Positions 5,386-11,952 of a DNA stretch of 11,952 nt are shown here, piece by piece; position 1 is the stretch's first letter, and each line of letters starts with the position of its first letter. Below the pieces are notes generated by a model. That model saw nothing but the letters and a program-made list of their open reading frames with translations. It made no database searches and was not told the DNA's origin. Origin of the DNA: Lachnospiraceae bacterium UBA2734 (GTDB taxonomy: Bacteria; Bacillota; Clostridia; Lachnospirales; Lachnospiraceae); NCBI GenBank assembly GCA_002353635.1, contig DEKA01000037.1, positions 32,413-44,364 of the forward strand, written 5' to 3'. Made by a program: the position numbers and the translations under genes.

Positions 5386-5973
5386 ATGGCAATAGATAAA
5401 GATAAAACGAAGGGCAAAGAAGACAGGAAACTTGCAGTGCTCTTTCCGGGCATCGGGTACAGCTTCGACCGGCCGCTTCTTCATTTCGGAGAGAAGCAGG
5501 CGCAGCAGTACGGTTATGAGATCCTAAGGGTGGCGTATTCGGGATTTCCGGGAAAGATCCGCGGCAACAAGGAGCGGATGCGGGAGTCGTACGACATTGC
5601 GATGAAGCAGACAGAAGAAATTCTTGGCGGCGTGCAGTGGGCGTACTACAGCCGGATTCTCTTCATCTCGAAGAGCATCGGCACGGTGGTCGCCGCACAC
5701 TATGCGGCGGAGCATGAAATTGCGGTGGACCATATTTTCTTCACGCCGTTTCCGGAGACTTTCGCGGCGCGGCAACAAGGAAGATGCATTGCCTTCCATG
5801 CAAGGACGGACCCGTGGATGGACGACGCGGAGACGGTGCGGGCGGCGGAGCGCGCCGGCGCGGAGATGATCTGTTATCCAGAGGGTAACCATTCGCTGGA
5901 GACGGGAGACGTGCTGAGGGATATCAGGACGCTTGAGGAGATTTTCCAGAGGACGGCAGACTTTATGCATTGA
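5386..5973 (+). CDS. Small alpha/beta-hydrolase-fold protein
   Basis: 195 residues from ATG 5386 with a strong AGGAGG RBS; it starts 22 bases after the Crp/Fnr gene, so the two are one operon. The core begins KLAVLFPGIGYSFDRPLL, the first strand and oxyanion region of the fold. The nucleophile elbow is ILFISKSIGTVVA, giving Ser97 in S-K-S-I-G, with Ser replacing the first Gly of the usual G-x-S-x-G. The acid is probably Asp142 (ARTDPWMD) and the base His169 (EGNHSLE), so a complete triad can be drawn. The lid region is very short, as in dienelactone-hydrolase or Tex30-like proteins. No signal peptide or membrane segment is present, so it acts in the cytoplasm. The substrate cannot be predicted; the regulator next door may control its expression. 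Confidence 0.78.
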   Translation: MAIDKDKTKGKEDRKLAVLFPGIGYSFDRPLLHFGEKQAQQYGYEILRVAYSGFPGKIRGNKERMRESYDIAMKQTEEILGGVQWAYYSRILFISKSIGTVVAAHYAAEHEIAVDHIFFTPFPETFAARQQGRCIAFHARTDPWMDDAETVRAAERAGAEMICYPEGNHSLETGDVLRDIRTLEEIFQRTADFMH

Positions 5974-5991
5974 TTCCATCTTTGTGGAATC
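5972..5991 (+). terminator. Weak hairpin at the end of the hydrolase gene
   Basis: GATTCCA (5972-5978) pairs with TGGAATC (5985-5991) around a 6-base loop, starting inside the stop codon and followed only by TTCT. It could be a weak terminator or a 3' stability hairpin. Confidence 0.3.
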
Positions 5992-5999
5992 TTCTAAGC

Positions 6000-6075
6000 A
6001 GCGCGAGATAAAGTCTGGGAGGTACATAAACCTGTCAGCATCAGTAGTATTTTTCGAAAAAGCGCGGGATAAAGT
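6000..6075 (+). repeat. Direct repeat pair AGCGCG[A/G]GATAAAGT
   Basis: Copies at 6000-6014 and 6061-6075 match at 14 of 15 positions and are spaced 61 bases apart. The second is preceded by a TTTTTCGAAAAA palindrome and followed by a T-run. It could be a short duplication, or a paired site for a DNA-binding protein. Confidence 0.45.
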
Positions 6076-6212
6076 TTTTTTGGATAAAAGGGTGGATGGA
6101 TCACAATGCGCTTATCTTAGAAATAAGACGCCCTGCAGTCTGATGATGTGAAAGAGAAAGCACCCTGCATGTCTGATCTGAACGAAGATGTGCCTGGTAC
6201 GACTGATTCTGC

Positions 6213-6231
6213 CAATAGTTTAAAACTATTG
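6213..6231. promoter_or_regulatory. MET-box-like operator (LysR-type regulator site) of metE
   Basis: CAATAGTTT-A-AAACTATTG is a perfect 19-base palindrome. Its core ATAGTTTNAAACTAT agrees with the MET-box described for MtaR/MetR-type LysR regulators of methionine genes in streptococci (recalled as TATAGTTTNAAACTATA), and it has the T-N11-A layout of LysR sites. Its centre is about 66 bases before the predicted metE transcription start, the classic LysR recognition-site position. The regulator gene itself is not in the window. Confidence 0.7.
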
Positions 6232-6252
6232 ACAACCGCAAAATATAAGTAA

Positions 6253-6281
6253 TTTACATGGCCACTCACAAACGCTATACT
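6253..6281 (+). promoter_or_regulatory. metE promoter
   Basis: TTTACA (-35, 6253-6258), 17 bases, TATACT (-10, 6276-6281): a near-consensus sigma-A promoter. Transcription should start near 6288, leaving a leader of about 78 bases before the metE ATG. The palindromic operator ends 21 bases upstream of the -35. Confidence 0.75.
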
Positions 6282-6307
6282 TTGCACAATATACAGCAGG
6301 TCAGATC

Positions 6308-6336
6308 ACACCGGAATGGTAGGAATTAACACCGGA
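6308..6336 (+). repeat. Direct repeat ACACCGGA in the metE leader
   Basis: Two exact 8-base copies, 6308-6315 and 6329-6336, are spaced 21 bases (two helical turns) apart between the promoter and the RBS. They could be part of a downstream operator, or chance. Confidence 0.25.
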
Positions 6337-6365
6337 CGGACTTATTTTCAGAGAGGGGCATGCAA

Positions 6366-8792
6366 ATGAAAACAACAGTTGTAGGGTATCCAAGAATCGG
6401 CGCGAACAGAGAGCTCAAGCGCGCGGAGGAGGCGTATTTCAAGGGGGAGATGGATCAGGCGGCGCTGCGCAAGGTGGCCTCGGATCTGCGGATCACGAAT
6501 CTGGCGACGCTCAAGGCACACGGGCTGGATCTGATTCCGGTTGGGGATTTCTCCTATTATGACGGCGTGCTGGACACCGCCTGCCTGTTCGGCATCGTGC
6601 CCGCGCGGTATCGGGAGCTTGGGTTGGATGCGCTGGATACGTATTTTGCGATGGCACATGGCTACCAGCACGCGAAGGGCGACGTCACCGCGCTCGCGAT
6701 GAAGAAGTGGTTCAACACGAACTACCACTACATTGTGCCGGAGTTTGAGGACGGGACGGAGATCGCGCTCCATCCTGAGGAGCTCCTTTCACAGGTAGAC
6801 GAGGCGCTGGGCGCGGGCATCAAATCCTCCGATCTGAAAATATCTGTGCTCGGACCTCTGTCTTTCCTCCGTCTCGTTCTCTTTACCGGGAAGGATACGG
6901 CGGAGACGGTGAGCGCGAAGATTGCGGCTGCGTATGTAGATTTGCTGGCAAAGTGCCCGGCCGGCTGCTGGGTGGAATTCGACGAGCCTTGGCTTGTGCG
7001 GGATCTGTCCGAGGAGGACGTCAGTCTTCTCTTTGCGCTGTACAAGGCAATTCTGGCAGGCAAGAGCGGACATAAGGTTTTGCTGCAGACTTATTTTGGC
7101 GATATCCGGGACTGCTATCAGACGGTGATGGCGCTTCCTTTCGACGGTGTCGGACTGGATTTTGTCGAGGGCAAGAAGACGGCGGAGCTGGTACGTAAGT
7201 ACGGCGTGCCGGAGGACAAGACGCTCTTTGCCGGTATCGTCAACGGCAAGAATATCTGGAGATGCGATTATGAGAAGGCGCTGGCGGATCTTCCGCTGAC
7301 AGGAAGTGTTGTTCTCACGACGTCCTGCTCGCTGCTGCATGTGCCGTATACGACGGCGGCGGAAAAGAGGCTCTCGCCTGACATCCTGCGGCATTTCGCC
7401 TTCGCGGAGGAGAAGCTCGGCGAGCTGAATGAGCTCTCTTTGATCGCGCAGGCGAGAGCGGAGGGGGCAGATATTTTCAGTGAGGATGCTGCGAAGGCAG
7501 GTCTGGCTGTGGAAGGAGCGGAAGCTTCGAAGAAAGGAGCATCAGGCGAAGAGGAACACGACACGACCGGTGTGAAAGGTTCGCAGGCCGGCAAGGCGAT
7601 CACAGGAAAGCGGACACAGTACAGAAAGGCAAGGGCTGCGCTGGAGGCCAACCGTGCACTCTTCGCAGGCACGCGTGTGGAGCCGGATCCGCAGGTGAGG
7701 GCGGCGATTGCGGCGCTCACACCGGATTCGTTCGAGAGAAAGCCTGCATTTGCAGAGCGCGAGAAGATTCAGCACGAGGAGTTTAAGCTGCCGCTCCTGC
7801 CGACGACAACGATCGGTTCCTTCCCGCAGACCCGGGATGTGCGGCAGAACAGAACAAAGCTTCGCAAGGGCGAGATTACGAGGGAGCAGTATGATGCTTT
7901 CAATAAGGAAAAGATCCGCGGGTGCGTGGAGCTCCAGGAGAAGCTCGGGTTTGATGTCCTTGTGCACGGCGAATATGAGCGCAATGACATGGTCGAGTAC
8001 TTTGGCGATCATCTGAAGGGATTCCTGTTCACGGACAATGCGTGGGTGCAGTCCTATGGCACACGCTGCGTGAAGCCGCCGATCATCTGGGGAGATGTTC
8101 GCCGCACGGAGCCGATTACTGTGTCGACATCCGTCTACGCGCAGAGTCTCACGAAGAAGCCGATGAAGGGCATGCTGACGGGACCTGTGACAATTCTTAA
8201 CTGGTCGTTCCCGAGAGAGGATATTTCCAGAAAGGACAGCACACTGCAGATTGCACTTGCGATACGTGAGGAGGTACTCGACCTTGAGAAGAACGGCATC
8301 CGTGTGATCCAGATCGATGAGGCGGCGCTGCGCGAGAAGCTTCCGCTGCGAAAGAGTGACTGGCACAGCGAGTACCTGGATTGGGCTATTCCTGCTTTCA
8401 GACTCGTGCACAGCGGTGTGAAGCCCACAACACAGATTCACACGCATATGTGCTACAGCGATTACAGCGATATCATCAAGGACATCGACAACATGGATGC
8501 GGATGTCATTACGTTTGAGGCGTCCCGCTCAAATCTGTCAATTCTCGGCGCGCTGCAGCGCGCGGGCTTCCGCACGGAGGTCGGCCCCGGCGTCTATGAT
8601 ATTCACTCTGCGCGCATTCCTTCTGAGAAGGAAATTGAGGATAAGATCCGCGAGATCCTGCAGTTCGTGCCGAAGGAGAAGCTCTGGATCAACCCCGACT
8701 GCGGCCTGAAGACGCGCGGTGTCGAGGAGACGATCCCCTCGCTCACGAATCTTGTAGCTGCGGCGAGGGCGGCGAGAGCGACGCTTGTGTGA
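6366..8792 (+). CDS. metE: Cobalamin-independent methionine synthase MetE
   Basis: 808 residues. I choose ATG 6366 because GAGAGGGG (6351-6358) is seven bases away; the in-frame ATG 6360 lies only one base from it. The cytoplasmic enzyme moves a methyl group from 5-methyltetrahydropteroyl-polyglutamate to homocysteine, the last step of methionine synthesis. The N-terminal barrel starts TTVVGYPRIGANRELKRAEEAYFKG. The C-terminal barrel starts near TTTIGSFPQTRDVR and carries HGEYERNDMVEYFG, MLTGPVTILNWSFPRED and IQIDEAALRE. The zinc ligands are present: His694 and Cys696 (HTHMCY), Glu718 (ITFEAS) and Cys779 (NPDCGLKTRG), with the same spacing as E. coli His641, Cys643, Glu665 and Cys726. It is about 55 residues longer than E. 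coli MetE, mainly from a Gly/Ala/Glu/Lys-rich linker between the barrels (around residues 365-425). Transcribed alone from its own promoter. Confidence 0.97.
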   Translation: MKTTVVGYPRIGANRELKRAEEAYFKGEMDQAALRKVASDLRITNLATLKAHGLDLIPVGDFSYYDGVLDTACLFGIVPARYRELGLDALDTYFAMAHGYQHAKGDVTALAMKKWFNTNYHYIVPEFEDGTEIALHPEELLSQVDEALGAGIKSSDLKISVLGPLSFLRLVLFTGKDTAETVSAKIAAAYVDLLAKCPAGCWVEFDEPWLVRDLSEEDVSLLFALYKAILAGKSGHKVLLQTYFGDIRDCYQTVMALPFDGVGLDFVEGKKTAELVRKYGVPEDKTLFAGIVNGKNIWRCDYEKALADLPLTGSVVLTTSCSLLHVPYTTAAEKRLSPDILRHFAFAEEKLGELNELSLIAQARAEGADIFSEDAAKAGLAVEGAEASKKGASGEEEHDTTGVKGSQAGKAITGKRTQYRKARAALEANRALFAGTRVEPDPQVRAAIAALTPDSFERKPAFAEREKIQHEEFKLPLLPTTTIGSFPQTRDVRQNRTKLRKGEITREQYDAFNKEKIRGCVELQEKLGFDVLVHGEYERNDMVEYFGDHLKGFLFTDNAWVQSYGTRCVKPPIIWGDVRRTEPITVSTSVYAQSLTKKPMKGMLTGPVTILNWSFPREDISRKDSTLQIALAIREEVLDLEKNGIRVIQIDEAALREKLPLRKSDWHSEYLDWAIPAFRLVHSGVKPTTQIHTHMCYSDYSDIIKDIDNMDADVITFEASRSNLSILGALQRAGFRTEVGPGVYDIHSARIPSEKEIEDKIREILQFVPKEKLWINPDCGLKTRGVEETIPSLTNLVAAARAARATLV

Positions 8793-8824
8793 GGCTGCGC
8801 GGTGCCCAGGAGATGATTCTGTAG

Positions 8825-8887
8825 CCCACCAATCTTGCTGCGGGGCTTGAAATTGCGGCGAAGGCGGTGAGGGCGACGCTTGGGTGA
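8825..8887 (+). pseudogene. Degenerate duplicate of the metE C-terminus
   Basis: These bases translate to P-T-N-L-A-A-G-L-E-I-A-A-K-A-V-R-A-T-L-G-stop, closely following the true MetE end (L-T-N-L-V-A-A-A-R-A-A-R-A-T-L-V-stop). The 14-base string AGCTGCGGCGAGGG of metE (8756-8769) also recurs after this copy (8888-8901). This is best explained by partial tandem duplication of the gene's 3' end, or the leftover of a second metE. There is no start codon or RBS. Confidence 0.6.
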
Positions 8888-9010
8888 AGCTGCGGCGAGG
8901 GAGATAAAGGCAGCACCGGCCGAAGGTGCGATGAAGGTGAACTCTTATCGAGGCAGATGGGAAGGTCTGTTCTTAAAAAGATGATATGAGGGCCTGTTCT
9001 TATTGAGAGG

Positions 9011-9046
9011 AGGCGGGGAAGAGATGACTTCCCCGCCTTCTTCTTT
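9011..9046 (+). terminator. Intrinsic terminator after metE
   Basis: AGGCGGGGAAG (9011-9021) and CTTCCCCGCCT (9028-9038) form a GC-rich 11-bp stem with loop AGATGA, extendable by wobble pairs, followed by TCTTCTTT. It lies about 220 bases beyond the metE stop and should end the metE transcript. Confidence 0.8.
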
Positions 9047-9061
9047 GCGGTCAAGGTCTCG

Positions 9062-9135
9062 GCTGCATCCATAGATGTTGCTGAAGGTCGTTCTTGGATG
9101 CAGATTTGGGCGGTCTTGAAAGGGAGTGCATCCAA
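9062..9135. repeat. GTTCTTGGATGCA inverted-repeat element, left copy
   Basis: GTTCTTGGATGCA at 9090-9102 is followed after 24 bases by TGCATCCAA (9127-9135), the exact complement of its TTGGATGCA part. A further partial inverted copy, TGCATCC, lies at 9064-9070. The same 13-mer occurs twice more at the far side of the membrane-protein gene (11876-11888, 11940-11952), again with the complementary arm about 25 bases away and preceded by a similar AGGG..AG sequence. This defines an element of about 45 bases that could fold into a hairpin in RNA or DNA. Confidence 0.7.
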
Positions 9136-9157
9136 ATGTGGCCTGACTCCATCAAAT

Positions 9158-9244
9158 AGGCGTCTGCAAGAGCTGAACGAAGCTTCCCCAAGTGAGAATA
9201 GAAGCATCTGAAGCACCTGCAAATACTAAAGAGGCGTCTGCAAG
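9158..9244 (+). repeat. Cluster of AGGCGTCTGCAAG-type direct repeats
   Basis: AGGCGTCTGCAAG occurs exactly at 9158-9170 and 9232-9244, with two degraded versions between (AAGCATCTGAAG near 9202 and AAGCACCTGCAAA near 9211). All lie upstream of the membrane-protein gene start. They may be part of the same dispersed repeat as the GTTCTTGGATGCA element. Confidence 0.5.
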
Positions 9245-9328
9245 TGGCAAGAATGCCGGGCAGAGCGTACAATAGTATCGTTGACTGAAGCTTCAGATAA
9301 CCAATATGACAGGACAGGATCTACGGAA

Positions 9329-11875
9329 ATGTTGAGTAAAGGCACCCATAAAAAAAACAATAGAAGTTGCGGTAAAAAGAAAAGAGCTCTTCTGGCGATC
9401 ATCGCCGGAGAGCTCCTTATTCTGCTGCTGTACTGCAGGTGGCTGAACGTGGATTACACAGTGAACCTGTCTCCAGACGCGGTTTCGCTTGCCAACGATG
9501 AGATTGAGCCTGGGGAAACTGGATTTTACACGGATACTTCCTATAAAGACCATAACCTGATGACCAGCTCCTTTGGCCTGCGGCAGGGCATCTACAGCGT
9601 TCATCTGGAGTATCAGCTCTTCTCCGGGGATGCGGTCTCCTTCATTCAGCCGACGGCGGAATATGGACACCGTTATCACTTCGCAGAGAGCGATGATGCC
9701 ATACTGAAAACAGACGTGCAGTCGATCGACTACAAGGCGTGGGTGCATCTGAGTTCACCGGTGACCATCGTCGCTCAGGCGGGGGACGACGGCGCCGCGA
9801 TGCTGATCAAATCCGTGACAGTGACGAGACTGGCCGGCCGCTCGGTCGTGTTCTATGGAGGATGGCTGACTTTCCTTTTCCTAGTGATGGATGCAGTCCT
9901 CGCACTGGCTCTATACAAAAAGGAAGAGACCGCGGCTTTTCTGCGCCGCCACGCCGCGGCCATCGTTCTCCTTCCGCTGATCGCGGTGATCACATGCTAT
10001 CCATTCTTGTCCGGACTCCATAAAGGCATTGATCTTGGCTATCATCTGAACCGCATTGGTTACCTGGCAGAGGGAATTGAACACGGCGTCTTTCCGGTGC
10101 GCATTCTTGCGCCGTGGGGCAATGGACACGGCGCCGCAGTCGGGGTAGGTTACAGTGACTGGCTTCTCCTCTTCCCCGCACTGCTGGAAGTCCTGGGCAT
10201 GCCGCTCTGGCGCGCTTACGTGGCCTTCGTTTTTGCCGTCGTTTTGCTGACGGCTTTTGCTGCCTATTATGTTGCAAAACGCATAGCAGAAGGCGCAATA
10301 GCTTCCTGTGTCGGGGTGGAGACACCGGCACATCATTTTGCACACTTAATGAACGCCAATGCCGACAATTGCGGCGATGCCGACAATTCAACCGGCAGAG
10401 TGTCGGCGTTCACACAAAGCGCCGCAGACCGAATGTCCTGCATTGAAATGACAGGAATCGCGGCCAGCTGCGTCTACTCAATGGCGCTTTTCCATCTGTA
10501 CACGCTGTACACGCAGGCCGGCGCGGGAGCATTTTCAGGGTACCTGGGCGTGCCACTCGTTTTCTACGGCATGTACAGGATCTACTGCGCAGATCCGCTG
10601 AAAATAAATGCTCCCTCCGCACAGACACTGCAGCTTAACGGCGATACAGCACTTAAAAAGTCATCTGTAAACGCACAGGGCGCAGTATTTTCAAAGAAAA
10701 AACACCTCCCCGGCTGGATCATCCTGACCCTGGGCGTTACGCTCGTCGTGGAGAGTCATGTCATTACGACGTTCTGGATCGGTATTTTCCTTCTCGGCAC
10801 GGCAATCGTCTGCTGGAAAAAGACTTTCCAGAAGAGAGTGCTCATGAGCCTTGGCAAAGCACTGCTCGCCGTTTTTGCAGTCAACGCCTCGTTCTGGGTG
10901 CCGCTTCTCGATTACATGGTGAATCATTTCGTATCGCAGACGATGGACCTTCGCATGTGGGAAGTACCGACGGACCTCGTAAGTGCTTTCTCGATGTACT
11001 ACAATGCGACGAATGATTCAGGCCTCTCCGCAGAGCCCGGCCCCGGCCTCGCCGCTCTGATCCTGTTCGGTGTGATCCTGGTCCTCCTCATTCGCGGGGA
11101 GATCACACAGCACAGAAAACTCACCACCTGGACGCTGGTTCTCGCCGTCCTGACAATCTGGTTTTCCACATCGGCGCGGGTCAACTACATCCTCTTTCAT
11201 GTGCTGGCGCCGGATGCCGTGCGAAAACTTTTTGAGAAGACACAATTCCCTTGGCGCGTCTACACCCTGACCTGCTGGATGATTGCACTGCTCGCTGTTA
11301 TTGCGCTCACAGCGCTGATGAAGGCCGGCCGGCGCGAGCTGTACGCCGTGCTGCTGAGCATTCTCCTGATCGTGCCCACCATGCAGTGCATGGGCTATGC
11401 GCAGCACTTCACGGAGACTAAGGAGCTCGTTCATTACTGCACGCCTTATAATGTGCCGGAGAGAACGCAGGGGGAATTCATCCCTGACGGCTGCAACGCG
11501 GATTTGCTTTCAAAGAGCGATGTGGAATGGTCAGACGTGAACAGCTTCAAATCGACTTCTTACGAGGCGTCCATTACGGACCGGAACTGGACAACGATCG
11601 ATGCCTATGTGAACAATGGGGCAGGGCAGGAGATGCGCCTCACCTTCCCCTTCTGGGCATTCAAGGGATATCACGCAAAGGCACTGGCGGACGGCACACC
11701 TCTCACTGTCTCTGAAAACAGCGGCCGCGAGCTCGATGTCACCATCCCCGCAGATTTTGAGGGCAATATACGTATTTACTGGAGCGAGCCGTGGTACTGG
11801 CGCGCGAGCGAACTCGTCACCCTCGCGGCGATCGTTATTGTTGCACTGAGTGCATCCAAAGCCCTTAAATCATGA
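9329..11875 (+). CDS. Large polytopic membrane protein (GT-C / YfhO / PTPS-related type)
   Basis: I start at ATG 9329, with AGGACAGGA (9311-9319) as RBS, giving 848 residues; an in-frame TTG at 9281 would add 16 residues without a good RBS. A lysine-rich start is followed by TM1 (about 20-36), an extracytoplasmic beta-rich domain (about 37-175), then many membrane helices (about 175-690) and a second outside domain (about 691-824: FPFWAFKGYHAKALADGTPL... LDVTIPADFEGNIRIYWSEPWYWR) before a final TM. After TM3 comes GIDLGYHLNRIGYLAEGIEHGVFPVRI with Asp235 and His239, the acid-containing first-loop pattern of GT-C-like membrane glycosyltransferases and the PTPS-related family. The C-terminal domain resembles that of YfhO. 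A role in decorating cell-surface polymers from lipid-linked sugars is likely but unproven. Two polar insertions (about 324-371, 425-458) look low-complexity. Short repeats flank the gene. Confidence 0.72.
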   Translation: MLSKGTHKKNNRSCGKKKRALLAIIAGELLILLLYCRWLNVDYTVNLSPDAVSLANDEIEPGETGFYTDTSYKDHNLMTSSFGLRQGIYSVHLEYQLFSGDAVSFIQPTAEYGHRYHFAESDDAILKTDVQSIDYKAWVHLSSPVTIVAQAGDDGAAMLIKSVTVTRLAGRSVVFYGGWLTFLFLVMDAVLALALYKKEETAAFLRRHAAAIVLLPLIAVITCYPFLSGLHKGIDLGYHLNRIGYLAEGIEHGVFPVRILAPWGNGHGAAVGVGYSDWLLLFPALLEVLGMPLWRAYVAFVFAVVLLTAFAAYYVAKRIAEGAIASCVGVETPAHHFAHLMNANADNCGDADNSTGRVSAFTQSAADRMSCIEMTGIAASCVYSMALFHLYTLYTQAGAGAFSGYLGVPLVFYGMYRIYCADPLKINAPSAQTLQLNGDTALKKSSVNAQGAVFSKKKHLPGWIILTLGVTLVVESHVITTFWIGIFLLGTAIVCWKKTFQKRVLMSLGKALLAVFAVNASFWVPLLDYMVNHFVSQTMDLRMWEVPTDLVSAFSMYYNATNDSGLSAEPGPGLAALILFGVILVLLIRGEITQHRKLTTWTLVLAVLTIWFSTSARVNYILFHVLAPDAVRKLFEKTQFPWRVYTLTCWMIALLAVIALTALMKAGRRELYAVLLSILLIVPTMQCMGYAQHFTETKELVHYCTPYNVPERTQGEFIPDGCNADLLSKSDVEWSDVNSFKSTSYEASITDRNWTTIDAYVNNGAGQEMRLTFPFWAFKGYHAKALADGTPLTVSENSGRELDVTIPADFEGNIRIYWSEPWYWRASELVTLAAIVIVALSASKALKS
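10359..10388 (+). repeat. In-frame 18-base tandem repeat in the membrane-protein gene
   Basis: ATGCCGACAATT at 10359-10370 recurs exactly at 10377-10388, an 18-base period, encoding N-A-D-N-C-G-D-A-D-N-S in a polar loop that interrupts two membrane helices. It suggests that this loop expanded by local duplication. Confidence 0.6.
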
Positions 11876-11952
11876 GTTCTTGGATGCACCTCATCTCACG
11901 TTTCAGGGCAGAGTGCATCCAAGACTGGCAGAAATATAGGTTCTTGGATGCA
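11851..11952. repeat. GTTCTTGGATGCA inverted-repeat elements, right copies, cut by the window end
   Basis: TGCATCCAA lies at 11851-11859 inside the last codons of the membrane-protein gene, GTTCTTGGATGCA at 11876-11888 begins right after its stop codon, TGCATCCAAGA follows at 11914-11924, and another GTTCTTGGATGCA fills 11940-11952, the last bases of the window. Arms therefore alternate in orientation with 15- to 25-base gaps and can pair as hairpins either way. They may end the transcript, or be part of a longer array continuing beyond the window. Confidence 0.7.

Larger units (their letters stand above)
5974..6365 (+). other. Control region between the hydrolase gene and metE
   Basis: No coding region is supported here. 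The left half holds two near-identical 15-base units, a TTTTTCGAAAAA palindrome (6050-6061) and a small hairpin around CTTAT/ATAAG (6111-6125); the right half holds the MET-box-like palindrome, the metE promoter and a leader of about 78 bases. I searched for the SAM-I riboswitch and T-box core sequences often found before methionine genes in Firmicutes and saw neither. Confidence 0.6.
8793..9328 (+). other. Repeat-rich spacer between metE and the membrane-protein gene
   Basis: No intact gene is supported. In order it holds a degenerate copy of the metE 3' end (8825-8901), two near-identical 12-base units GG[T/C]CTGTTCTTA (8964-8975 and 8991-9002), an intrinsic terminator (9011-9046), one copy of the GTTCTTGGATGCA inverted-repeat element, and a cluster of AGGCGTCTGCAAG-type repeats just before the next gene. 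Confidence 0.6.

Noticed and set aside
5933..6151. 72-codon + strand frame after the hydrolase gene
   Set aside because: It begins inside the hydrolase gene in another frame, has no RBS and runs through AT-rich regulatory sequence.
6282..6365. SAM-I or T-box riboswitch in the metE leader
   Set aside because: The leader is about 78 bases long and lacks the conserved cores of both classes.
7542..8447. Long - strand open frame of 301 codons inside metE
   Set aside because: It overlaps the conserved C-terminal barrel of MetE and encodes an Arg/Leu/His-rich sequence typical of antisense frames in GC-rich genes.
9062..11952. CRISPR-like array from the GTTCTTGGATGCA copies
   Set aside because: The copies alternate in orientation, are irregularly spaced and are separated by a whole gene; no cas gene is present.

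Overview
The window looks like chromosomal DNA of a Gram-positive Clostridia member, most likely a Lachnospiraceae-type gut or oral anaerobe. This rests on strong AGGAGG-type ribosome binding sites, GTG starts, sigma-A-like promoters, an FMN riboswitch, a lipobox protein with a Gram-positive look, and a Crp/Fnr regulator with clustered cysteines. Base composition is moderate (by eye a little over 50% GC). The species cannot be named from the sequence alone.

Left part (1-3379, all + strand): the 3' part of a ketopantoate-reductase-family gene; a 41-residue mini-lipoprotein gene; a 97-residue protein with a Nif11-like N-terminus and a Gly/Asn-rich motif; then two adjacent helical-repeat genes, one TPR-like and one with six Sel1 units, probably one operon.

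Middle (3380-4652): a complete-looking FMN riboswitch on the + strand is followed not by a riboflavin gene but, after 28 bases, by the 3' end of a convergent toxin-antitoxin operon (RelB/DinJ-type antitoxin, YoeB-type toxin) on the - strand. That operon has its own promoter and a palindromic operator. A gene-free stretch with a perfect 17-bp hairpin follows.

Right part (4653-11952, + strand): a Crp/Fnr regulator with FNR-type DNA-reading residues, co-transcribed with a small alpha/beta hydrolase; then cobalamin-independent methionine synthase metE. metE is preceded by a perfect palindrome matching the MET-box described for MtaR/MetR LysR-type regulators, centred about -66 from a good promoter. 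After metE come a degenerate second copy of its 3' end and an intrinsic terminator. The window ends with a large polytopic membrane protein (GT-C/YfhO/PTPS-related style) flanked on both sides by copies of a short inverted-repeat element with the core GTTCTTGGATGCA.

No complete new defence or mobile system is evident. The items most worth a second look are the FMN riboswitch with no riboflavin gene, running into a toxin-antitoxin locus; the Nif11-like small protein and its neighbours; the MET-box control of metE; and the repeat family flanking the membrane-protein gene.
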